Source: Stentor roeselii (taxonomy: Eukaryota > Ciliophora > Heterotrichea > Heterotrichida > Stentoridae). Taken from it: a DNA stretch of 64,000 bases. Location: the NCBI GenBank assembly GCA_006503475.1, contig RSEH01000123.1:1-64000 (forward strand), given 5' to 3'. Shown here piece by piece: positions 29,452-38,900 of the stretch. The stretch's first letter is position 1. Each line of letters begins with the position of its first letter. A program made the translations under genes and the position numbers. Below the pieces are notes generated by a model that was given only the letters and a program-made list of their open reading frames with translations, was not told where the DNA came from and ran no database searches.

Positions 29452-32400
29452 CTACTCCCTTCTTCTTCCTTCAGAGTTTTCTTCTTGATTAATAAACTCA
29501 ATGGCAGCATTCAGTTTAAAATTCAAACTTCTTCTAAAGTCAAATTTTTTGAATGTTTTTGCCTTAGCGAACTGCAAACTTCCACTTTTCCAGTCCCTTC
29601 CTTTCAAATAAACCATTCCAATTTCATAAAGAGCATGAGGGACAATCCACTTTTCATGCATTATCGAAGACTGAATTTTGAAGACTTTTTCAAGAGCCCT
29701 GATACTTTCCTTAAGTCTTCCAAGGTACCTTAAAATGCTTCCTTTTAATAAAAGTAAAACACAGTATTCGTCCAAGTCTTGAGAATCGTTTTCGGATTCT
29801 TCATGATTTGGAGCTTTTGGCATGCAGTCGTCGTTTAGGAATGAAAGAACTTGTTCAAGCCACTCGTAGTTCATGTTTCCTAGAAAGTCTGTGACGTAAA
29901 TGATTTCATAGGGAAAGAGCTGGAACCATCTGCGGCCTAAGAAACGTAAAGCTCTTCTACCGATCCACTTCTCTACTGAGCTTTTTTCAAGACCTTGGGA
30001 GCAAAGATCTTTGAACATTATCTCTGCCTGATCCAAACTACCTACCATACACGAGGTAACAGCCAAAAGTAGCTGAGTAAAAGGACTCGGTGGTAAATCA
30101 TCCGATATAGTTAAAAGACAAGTAAGTGACTGTTCCCATTCCTGATACAAAAACAAGATCCATCCCTTTTCAAACAGCAATCGAGGTGACTGTCTTTCAA
30201 ACCCTTGTTCATTAAGATAAGAAACCGCTCTTTTAATAAGTTTAAGTGCCCTGTCCAGTTTCCCTTGTCTAGTGCACATATACGATTCAAGCCAAGAGAA
30301 GAAAATACTTCTAGGATAATAATGATTTCCAAAGCGAATCAAAGCATTAGCCTCTTTAAACCTTTCCTCCTTGCCAGGTGCGAATTCCGGTATATAAACC
30401 AAGAGCCAAAACAACACAAACATCAAAGATGCAGGGACTCTAACTCCAGTCTTAGTGTTGATGCACTTGTAAAGCATTGCCAGTCCTTTTTCTTTATTCG
30501 CTTCAATCCCTGAGATCTTTGCCAGTCTTGCTAAACTTGCAGGGGCCATGGAAAGACTGAGACTAAAGACACCTTCTTGAAAATGCATCAAATTTTTTAT
30601 GTCGCTTGAAAGAGAAACTGAAACTTGACTCTTTAAACTCGCTGGAAGAAGGTCTTCTAAGGAACTGAAGGCTCTTTGAAGGTCAAGGCATAGTCTGTGC
30701 TGCTTCCATGCGTTTCGAAAGTGGATTGAACCTGCTGGGTAGTCTTTTTGAAGGATGTGGCTTCCTGCTCGGAAGAGGAAAACCTCAGCTGAAACTGCAA
30801 CGTTCATTAAGGAGATTTGGGAATCTTTTAATAGGGTCAGAAGGTCGTGAGGGTTCATTCCTTTACCTTTGCATTTTGTTAGTTGGCTGATGGTTGGGTC
30901 GAGAATTTTTAAGACATTTTCGGAGATTTTTTCTGCGAAGTTCAGTCGGTCTAAAGCGACTTCTCGTGATTCTTTTGTACCCATTAGTATCGCAGTTAAA
31001 AATCCACATTCAGCCCAATGCAAAGCACTTCTAGGTTCACCTTTCCGTGACTCAAACCAACTTTCACTTTCAAGTAACCCAGTAGTCCACATCATTTTAA
31101 CAAGATCATTAGTATTCATTCCACTACTTTCAAAATCAGTACTTTTCGCAGAAGTAAGAGGTTTAAACGAGTCAGAGACTCCAGTTTTCAAAACAGGTTG
31201 AGGAGTTGACCCATTTGAATTGACAGGAGTGGTGACCTGCGAAGTTAAGTCATTAACAAATGCGAACCACATGGTATTTAAAATGCTTGCCGCTCTGCTT
31301 CCCTTCTCCCCAGCGACTGAAACCAGGTCTTTATTAAGTTCGCACCATTGGCACTGCTCCGGGTCATGCTTGGCGTCGCCCAGATAGCCTCCATGAACAA
31401 TGCTTACCCTTTCAATGCCACGTCTCGCAATGTCCAGGCATAAACTTGCTGCCTGTTCTAAATAACGCTTTTTTCCTCCTCCACAAAGCGCGAAGTGACA
31501 AAGTCTTCCGGATTTGTTGGTGTAGTTTGATGAAAAACCAGACAGCAGATGCCATAGTTCCTCTGAGCTATTTAATCAATACCTGTTGATAACTTTAACT
31601 TGCTTGGGAAGTTGAAGGACTGCGGGTAGTGACCTTCGCTGTATTGGGATGATGATCGCAAGTCTACTATGAAACGACCTGGCTTTGGAATCATTGCGTC
31701 TGATGGAAGGATGTTCAAGGCTACTGAACTTATTAGAAGATTTGACTCTGGGTCGAGCTTTTTGCAGTTTAAAATGATTTTTTCGATTAGGGTCACGAAA
31801 GAGGTTGGCGTATGACTCTGTAATGACAAAGCTTCCTGACACAAGTCATCAAGTTCTTCCAATTCACTAATGTAAAAATGAAACAAATCCATATCACTAA
31901 CCGACAAATTCTTCTTATTCAGCACTTTTTCCTTGATCTTGCTCATATAAACAAGTCCAAAGAAATAAGGCAGTGTCGGATTCTGTTCCTGAAGGCAAAA
32001 CTCCCAAAAAGCAAGCAACAATGAAATATTAAGACAAGAGGCAAACAAGGTAATAAACCATTTTTCCCCATAAACCGCCGGAAGAATCATTTTTCCATCA
32101 AGAGCGCTACAAAGAAGAGGCTCATGATACATCAAAAGTTGATGAAAGACTTGAAACGTTGCCTCAAGTGATGAAGGCGAGGTAAATGCGAAGGGCATCA
32201 TTTTCTTGACAAAAAGGTCAAAAGCTGAGTAAACTGTCTTGATTCCACTGAATCCCAACAAGAAAAAAGCTGCAAGAACTTCGTGCATTCCTGAAACGTA
32301 TGAGATTTTCTTGTTTTTGCAGTAGTAAGTCAGTAGAAGCTCTAGGTACACACGCAGCTCGTTTTCTTCGAACATTGGGAGTTGGGACTGAATGTCTTGG

Positions 32401-32534
32401 CAGTCTGCGTGGATAGCGAGTTGGTCTTCATGATCCAGTGGGTACTCAGGGGTCAGGTTAGAAAGTTTACTCATCGCATGCTTGTCGATTTTGAGTAAGT
32501 TAGTCCAGCGAGTGGCTCTGTCCTCTTTAATCAT
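29452..32534 (-). CDS. TBC1D23-like TBC-rhodanese fused to a TTC39/Iml2 module
   Basis: Two exons join across a short intron (about 31563-31582), giving ~1020 aa. Residues 1 to ~250 are a TBC domain of TBC1D23 type: the Arg-finger region reads IHADCQDIQ and the Gln-finger region YVSGMHE, so both catalytic fingers are missing, as in TBC1D23. Residues about 278-370 are a rhodanese domain (GRFIVDLRSSSQYSEGH; loop CGGGKKR; HGGY). A linker follows and, from about 430, a TTC39/Iml2 (DUF3808) region (HWAECGFLTAILMG, FQEGVFSLSLSMAP, FFSWLESYMCTRQGKLDRA). TBC1D23 acts as a golgin-vesicle tether at the trans-Golgi. The rhodanese frame runs into the TTC39 frame with no stop. If the second half were separate it would have to start at ATG 31272 inside coding-like sequence. 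The upstream gene is only 17 bases away. Confidence 0.8.
31563..31582 (-). other. Intron, apparently 20 nt with an internal 15-nt unit
   Basis: The minus strand reads GTATTGATTAAATAG followed by CTCAG. The first 15 bases fit the canonical heterotrich intron (A at position 10, AG at 14-15), but the rhodanese homology continues in frame only if the next AG, five bases later, is the acceptor. A 26-nt intron starting earlier would also restore frame. Confidence 0.55.
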
Positions 32535-32551
32535 TTTAATGGATTATTAAA

Positions 32552-33514
32552 TTAGAAACAGAAAAACTTCATCCGACAACAGCCGATCATCTCGTTTGAC
32601 CCTTCATAAATGATCGGTTCTTCTTCTACAGTTTTATTCTTAGGTATTTCTCCGTATAAAGAATCTGAACTGAAATTGGGAAAATTTGAGTTCATTGCCC
32701 TTAATACTGAAGACTTTGAATTCAAAATTCCACCTGATGCTGTCCCTCGATGAACAGTTGAATGAAAAACAACTCGGTCGTCATCTTTACTTCCTGGGTA
32801 CGGTTTCGATGTCAAACTAAGTTCTGAGCACTCATCTGGATCCTGCTCATCTAAATTCTGTTTCGTTTTATTCAATATTTCTTCAATAGAAACACTTTCA
32901 GAAGTAAGTTCCGAAAGTGTCTTCGTTTGATTTTTAATCATTTTTTCCAATTCAGGTATCCTTTTCTTCGAAGTGACAATAATTTCACTTTTCACATTAA
33001 ATTCCACCAAATTAACCAGCCAATCAAGTAAATAACAAGCTCCAGCATTAATTTTAACCAGTTTATTCCTCAAAGAAGCCTGATTTTTCCACAGTGGAAG
33101 CACTTCATTAATAATTGGTTCAGGCAATTGTTCAGACTGAGCAGAAATGAGAAGATTTTGAAAAGCTGGAAAGTTTTTACTGATATTTCTAAAACTTTTC
33201 CAAGACCTGTCTTTGATGTCAATAATCAGAAGGACTTTATCACAAAGATCGAGAATTGCGGAAACTGGAGCTTTTATTGAACGGATCTCGCAAAGGGAGT
33301 CTTTGGTTAACATGGACAGAGAATTTTCAAGTCTTTCTCGGATTTTCAACGACTCTTCGGTGTAGAGAGAAAGTTGGTGGTTCGTTAGAGATAACTGGCT
33401 TTTTAGTCTTTCGTAACGCCGGGATTCTGACTTGATTGAAGATCGAACTTTATGCACTTGCTTTTCTAACTGAGTGGAAAGTACTGATGAGATTTGGTTT
33501 GAGACTTCTGACAT
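32552..33514 (-). CDS. Free-standing dynein stalk/microtubule-binding-domain protein
   Basis: 320 aa. Coiled coil at about 10-70, a globular block at about 72-172, a second coiled coil at about 173-222, then a disordered tail ending in a Cys/Phe cluster (CCRMKFFCF). The globular block aligns from memory with the dynein heavy-chain microtubule-binding domain: LCEIRSIKAPVSAILDLCDK matches the family's VEVRSMxxPPxAVKLxxES, then SWKSFRNI for DWKQIRSI, and KINAGACYLLDWLVNLVEF for the ASxACGPMVKWAxAQLxY segment; the flanking coils correspond to the stalk's CC1 and CC2. No AAA+ motor modules are present. It is therefore predicted to bind microtubules without motor activity; the Cys-rich tail could be lipidated. 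The microtubule role is inference from the fold. Confidence 0.68.
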   Translation of the reverse strand: MSEVSNQISSVLSTQLEKQVHKVRSSIKSESRRYERLKSQLSLTNHQLSLYTEESLKIRERLENSLSMLTKDSLCEIRSIKAPVSAILDLCDKVLLIIDIKDRSWKSFRNISKNFPAFQNLLISAQSEQLPEPIINEVLPLWKNQASLRNKLVKINAGACYLLDWLVNLVEFNVKSEIIVTSKKRIPELEKMIKNQTKTLSELTSESVSIEEILNKTKQNLDEQDPDECSELSLTSKPYPGSKDDDRVVFHSTVHRGTASGGILNSKSSVLRAMNSNFPNFSSDSLYGEIPKNKTVEEEPIIYEGSNEMIGCCRMKFFCF

Positions 33515-33724
33515 TTATTGACTACCGGGAATTAGGGTTCAAAAAGAGAGGTTTAAAGGGGTTGGATTAGTAGTTTTTATGGTTTTATGGAAGGGTTGTT
33601 GATAATTCCACCCTAATACATTACCAACAATCTATTTAAATCATTTTCGATACTCTCTTAAAATCCCGAAACTACCAACCCTAATTCAAATCTCAATAAA
33701 AAATCTTAAAAAATTAAACCTCTC

Positions 33725-34828
33725 TCAATTTTCACAAGTTTTTTGAATATCATTCCTAGGACTAATTCTCGAAATATTTCCCTGTGATCCTTTAAGAGAA
33801 GATAACATGCTAGTTCCCTGCAACTCTGGAAACATGCTAGAAAAAGTAAATCTATTTCCAGTCCTTTCCTGAATAACTTCAGCTCTTTTGGCCGGGTTGA
33901 CTTCGCATTCTTGAATAAGTTTAGATCTATCAGGTTTGACTCCAAACCTGTCAAGTTTTTTTTCCAAGTACGAGACAGACTCAGGTTCATTAAGAACAAT
34001 GAGAGTCTCTTGATAGTTATAAAGCGGGTCAATGCCAATTTCATCAACCAGGTACTTCAAACACTTAAAAGTGCTTCCCTGGTGCTTTTGACTGCCGATT
34101 GCCAAGACATTCACCGCATTTTCCCCAAATCGATTGATGACGAAGAAGTCAGCTTTGACCTGTATATGCAAAAACTTGATCATGCACAAGTCGTTATTTT
34201 TACAAGCGATTAAAGCACAGTTAAAGCCAGTTTCAGGGTCAATAAAGTGAAGGTTAATCTCTTCTGAAACTGACTTAGGAAGACCTTCTGCATGATAGTT
34301 TAAAAAATAGTTTAATATCGAGATGTGTCCATTTTCACATGCAAGTTGAACTGCTGAAAATGATGACTTTATTGTGGATTTTATTGAAACTATTGAGCCT
34401 TTCACGTAAGTTCCGGAATGTTGTGACTCTGGAGATGATAAGTACAACTCTTGCCGCTCGTGATTGATAAAAAGAGGAAGGTAGACTGGGAGAAGTGACA
34501 TGTAGTTGTTTAGGCAGATTATCACGAGACCTGATGTTTGATATTTCGAGAAGTTTTTCTCCATTGATGAAAAATTTCCTTGGAGTTGGGTCAAAATCAG
34601 TTGAAATGCCTCGGTTTGACCTAATATCAAACTGTAACCAAGAGGAGAGACTTTTAGAGTAGTGTCTACCTTTATTTCTACTGAGTTTATGTCTAAATTA
34701 GCGTTGCCGTGCTTTAGGATGTTGGAGTATTGGAGTAGGAAGGAGTGGTTGCCTGATTGGATGCATTTTTTTAGCTTGATGTCGAGTTGGTCGAGGTTTA
34801 GCGAGGACTTTGATTCACAGCAACCCAT
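33725..34828 (-). CDS. MGCC-start ankyrin-repeat protein
   Basis: 367 aa. It begins MGCCESK: Gly2 can be N-myristoylated and Cys3-Cys4 palmitoylated, predicting plasma-membrane or alveolar-membrane attachment. Residues about 60-290 carry ankyrin-type helices (PLGYSLILGQTEAFQLIL, AVQLACENGHISILNYFL, NCALIACKNNDLCMIKFL), more divergent than consensus. The last ~60 residues are basic. Ankyrin proteins are protein-binding adaptors; the partner is unknown. The gene ends in TGA, and further TGAs follow in frame, supporting TGA as stop. Its start is 61 bases from the divergent COPI-associated-type gene. Confidence 0.8.
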   Translation of the reverse strand: MGCCESKSSLNLDQLDIKLKKCIQSGNHSFLLQYSNILKHGNANLDINSVEIKVDTTLKVSPLGYSLILGQTEAFQLILTQLQGNFSSMEKNFSKYQTSGLVIICLNNYMSLLPVYLPLFINHERQELYLSSPESQHSGTYVKGSIVSIKSTIKSSFSAVQLACENGHISILNYFLNYHAEGLPKSVSEEINLHFIDPETGFNCALIACKNNDLCMIKFLHIQVKADFFVINRFGENAVNVLAIGSQKHQGSTFKCLKYLVDEIGIDPLYNYQETLIVLNEPESVSYLEKKLDRFGVKPDRSKLIQECEVNPAKRAEVIQERTGNRFTFSSMFPELQGTSMLSSLKGSQGNISRISPRNDIQKTCEN

Positions 34829-34889
34829 TTAATTATAGTTCAATTAGTCAACAGGGATAATAGTATTTAATCAAGCCAGCATCATAAAA

Positions 34890-35321
34890 ATGATTGATAA
34901 AGCCAAATGGCTAAGAAAGTGCATAGCAATATTATCAGGTCTTTTACTACTTATTTACGGAATCATGAGTTTTTTATCCTTAAACTTCTCAAGACCGATC
35001 GACATAATTCTTCCTCTTTACTACCTGTAAACCCTACTCAGAGTTTTTTCTCTATTTATTCTCGATGTCGAGTTAAATTTCAAGAAATTCAGCAAATGGT
35101 TTAAACTAATTCAAAGCCTCAGAGGCCGAGGAATTTTTTATTTCTTGTAATCAAAACTCAGCATCGGAACACTATGCATCCGAGGTCATTCAATCCTAGG
35201 AATAGTCCTTTCAGTTCTCCTTCTCTTACAAGGCCTTTACTACTTCTACCTGTCATTCAGACCTTCCAAACGCGAGACTCCAAACAAATCAGAAGAAGTA
35301 AAAAGCGAAGTAAATAAATAA
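34890..35321 (+). CDS. Four-helix membrane protein, COPI-associated (COPI_assoc) type
   Basis: Three exons joined by two 15-nt introns (35027-35041 and 35148-35162) give 133 aa; without splicing the frame is broken twice. Four hydrophobic segments are visible: residues about 9-30, 40-55, 80-92 and 96-118. The RGRGIFYFFIGTLC block between helices 2 and 3 matches the conserved GRGLFYIFLGLL signature I associate with the COPI-associated protein family (Golgi membrane proteins). The C-terminal tail is short, charged and cytosolic. A gene-finder unaware of tiny introns would miss this gene entirely. The family assignment rests on one motif plus topology. Confidence 0.65.
35027..35041 (+). other. 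15-nt intron
   Basis: GTAAACCCTACTCAG, in phase 2 (it splits a Leu codon CT/A). A at position 10 is the presumed branch point. It contains an in-frame TAA, so an unspliced message would stop. Confidence 0.9.
35148..35162 (+). other. 15-nt intron
   Basis: GTAATCAAAACTCAG, splitting a Phe codon TT/C. Same layout as the preceding intron, with A at position 10 and an in-frame TAA. Confidence 0.9.
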
Positions 35322-35365
35322 CTTCTTCACTGATTGTTTTATTCCCTGTTAAAGATTTATTAATA

Positions 35366-35944
35366 ATGGGCTGCTGTGTTTCCAATGCAAATAAAAATTA
35401 TCACAGACTTCAAATCAGGAACTTGAAACTAGATGAAAATGCAAAAATCTTGATTATTGAGAATTTCAAGATTGTTGACTACACCCTGAGCCTTGAAAAC
35501 TTGAATGATTTAAAATTATTGAAAAATGCTTCTACCTTCAATTGTTACTTTCCTAATTTTTTTCCTGTCGAAATTCGTTGCATGAAAATCAAAAAAGAAA
35601 GAAGGTCTGATCATTCTCATTTATTTATTGTTTTTAATCAATATAATGAAGAAGGAACTGTTGAAATAGGCTTTACGACTGATTACTCACCTTATGGATT
35701 TGCAATTACTATTGCTGGATTTGAGATTATTAATGAAATTTATGGAATGTCTGGATATAGACTTGAATTTTTGTACCTTCCTAAAGTGGGGAACCAGAAA
35801 AATCTGACGATAGGTGAAGTTATTGAATGGGCTTATCTGCATAAAGATGAGCAGTATAGATCTCCCAAATCCTCTCCAGAGCTTAATATGGGCTATCGAA
35901 TCTTTCAATACGCCAAGCAAAAGCTTTCCGAAGACCAAATCTAG
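35366..35944 (+). CDS. MGCC-start hypothetical protein
   Basis: 192 aa beginning MGCCVSN, again a myristoylation/palmitoylation signature. Residues 20-160 look like one compact alpha/beta domain with alternating hydrophobic strands (ILIIENFKIVDYTL, GTVEIGFTTDYSPYGFAITIAGFEIIN). No family recognised. It lies 44 bases after the COPI-associated-type gene and 44 bases before SMC4, all on one strand. Together with the MGCC ankyrin protein 540 bases away, it may be one of a set of acylated cortical proteins; that is inference. Confidence 0.7.
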   Translation: MGCCVSNANKNYHRLQIRNLKLDENAKILIIENFKIVDYTLSLENLNDLKLLKNASTFNCYFPNFFPVEIRCMKIKKERRSDHSHLFIVFNQYNEEGTVEIGFTTDYSPYGFAITIAGFEIINEIYGMSGYRLEFLYLPKVGNQKNLTIGEVIEWAYLHKDEQYRSPKSSPELNMGYRIFQYAKQKLSEDQI

Positions 35945-35988
35945 AAATATTAACCTCCACTAAAATATTCCCCCATTCAAATAAACTA

Positions 35989-38900
35989 ATGGAACTAGAC
36001 TTACCAGGTCGACTCTTAATAGAAAGAGTAGTTCTCAAAAACTTCAAAAGTTACGCAGGCGAAAAAACAATAGGTCCATTCCACAAAAACCTGACATCAG
36101 TAGTCGGCCCAAACGGTTCAGGCAAGTCAAATTTACTAGAGTCTTTATTATTCGCATTTGGAAAGCGCGCCAGAAAAATGCGTCTAAAAAAGCTTTCAGA
36201 ACTAATTCATCGTTCAAGCGCTCATCCAAACCTCTCAGAAGCATGCGTCGAAGTCCACTTCGTGAATATCATCGACCACGGAAGCTCTTACGAAGAAGTC
36301 CCCGGGTCAAAGTTAATCCTTTCAAGAATAGTAAAAAAAAACAGCACCTCCGAATATCGACTTGACGGCAGGTCCTCATCTTTCGAGGAAGTCACAAGAA
36401 CCTTGAAAAATCGAGGGATTGACTTGGAACACAATCGTTTTTTAATCCTTCAGGGCGAAGTCGAGCAAATCGCAATGATGAAGCCAAAGTCGACTCCTGG
36501 GGAGGAGTCCAAGTCTGGACTTTTGGAGTATTTGGAGGAAATCATTGGGACTGATAAATATGTGGCTGATATTGAAAAAGCGGAAAAAGAACTTGAAACT
36601 ATTGGCGATGAAGTCGCTTCGAAAAAACTTAGATTTGAAGAGTCTAAAAAAATCATGGAAAATTTGGACTCTCCTATGAAAGAAGCTGTCGCTTTTATTG
36701 AACTTGATAAAGAATGCTATTCTTTTAAATGTCTTAAGTCCCAGATAGAACTATTTAAAACTGCTTTGAAAGGAAAAGAAGTTAGAGGGGATATTAAAAT
36801 CCAGGATGATAAAATCAAGGAACTTCAGGTTAAATTTGAACAGAAGGTCAAGGATAATGAAGATTCTATCAAGGAGTACGAGCGAAAAGTGAAGGAAATC
36901 CAGAAAATTGAAGAAAATCGCGAAAAAATCACTGAAGAAATCAACAAAATCATTCAAAGTGACTCCCTTGCCCATGCAGAAGTGATAAAATGCAAAAACT
37001 CCATTAAAGACCACGAAGAAGAAATCAAGAAAAACACCAGCAGATGCAAGGAAATCGAAAAAGAACTCAAAGACCTTAACAACAAACTCCCTTCACTTCA
37101 AAGCGACCTAGAAACCGCAAAAGAAGAAAAAGAAACAAAAGAAAAAACCTTTCGCGAACTGGAAAAAACAGTTTCTCAAGTCACTTCAGCCCTAAGCAAG
37201 AAAAAATCCTCAGCAGAAGAAGAACTAAAGCCTTTAAAAAGAGGCCTCACCCAGTCCCGAGCAGAAAAAGAATCAAAAAATCAAGACCTCAACGATTTAA
37301 CACGCAGCGTCGAAGGTGCAGAGACTGAAAAAATCAACCTTTCAGAAAAACTCGAAAACTTCAAAGTAAAAAAACTTGAACTTGAAAAAGAACTGGAAAC
37401 TCTTCAAAAAACTCTTCAAGATTCAGAAAAAGAGATAAAAACCTTTCAAGACCATCAAGAATTAACGGAAAAAGAAATTTCTTCTTTGAAAATGAAAAGT
37501 TCTGAAGTCCTTGCAAAGATCTTGCAAATCGAGCAGGAAAACAAGAATATCTACCAAAGCAGAGGCCAGTTAAGTGAAATCCTCAAGGCAAAACTCTCAA
37601 AAGAACTCAGTGGAATACATGGAAGGCTTGGTGACTTAGCATCGATCAGCCCTGCATATGACGTTGCCTGTTCCACAGCGATTGGCATGTTGGACTACAT
37701 CGTTGTTGACACTGTCAGCGATTCCAACAAATTGATGGACTTCTGCAGAAGAAAAAATCTGGGAAAAGTCAGCATTTTATGCATTGAAAAAATTAACGTT
37801 GACGAAGAAAAAATGAGAAATTTCAACCCGGGGAATATTAAAGGTGTTCGACTTTTCGACCAACTTTCAATCACTGATGAAAAACTTAGAAAAGTTTTCT
37901 ACTTCGCCTTTAAGGACTTGATTTGCACTGAAAATATTGAAAATGCCAGGGAAATCGCTTTTGGACCACATCCGTTCAATACTGTTACTAAAGGGGGAGA
38001 TATGGTCAGTCCTAGTGGAGAAATGAGAGGAGTCGCCGTGCCTAGTCACGGCAGGATTAAAACCACCTCTGGACATGCAAATGCTGGAATTCAAGGCAAC
38101 TTAGATGAACTCAAACATGAAAAAAATCAAATCGCTAAACAACTTGAAGATCTTCAAATAGAAAAGTCAAAAATTGAAAAAGAACTCGCAAATTGCAGAA
38201 ATTTAGAAAAAGAAAGAAAAAAAATTGCTTTAAAAGCTCAAAATGAACTGAAAGTCATTCAAAATGATTCAATTGCTGCTGAAAATCGATTAAATTTCTT
38301 GAACTCTCGCTCGATTGAGAGAACTTTACAGGAAATTGAAAATTGTAAGAAAATTATTTTTCAGTTAGATGAAAATCTAGAAAAATTAACGAAACTTATT
38401 CAGCAGAAAAATGTGGAAATTGAAGAAATTGTTAAAGAAATCGAACTTGCTGCGGGTGAAGACTTTAGAAGGGTCAAAGCGGAATTTTTAGCTGCTGAGC
38501 AGTTTGAAGAGAAAATCGATAAAGAACTCTCAGTTTGCATTTCAAAAGTTCAGCAGAGAAATAAAGATCTTGAAAAATACTCAAATTCTAAGAAAAAATC
38601 TGAAGAACTATTGGAAGAAACTAAGAAAATACTTGAAAATGCGAAGGCGAAAAGAGAGGAAAATAAGGAAAATTCGAGAAAATTAGCATCTGTTTATCAA
38701 GAGTTCACGGAAAAATTAGAGGAAAACAAGGAGGTTATGAAGGAAATTGAAAAACAGAAAATTAAAATTTCGAAAGAGTTTGATCAGTTGAAATCTGAGA
38801 AGATTGAGATTAAGGAAAAAAAAAATCAACTTGAAGCACTTTTAAAGCATATTGAAAATGAAGTTGAAAGATGGGATATTCAAGTTCAGCATATTCAAAA

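Noticed and set aside
31270-31272. Separate TTC39 gene starting at this ATG
   Set aside because: The frame upstream of the ATG is clearly coding (rhodanese end) and uninterrupted; kept as an alternative in the fusion entry.
33540-33724. Hidden plus-strand gene at the G/T-to-C/A switch near 33605
   Set aside because: No plus-strand frame follows; the switch resembles those found inside coding regions.
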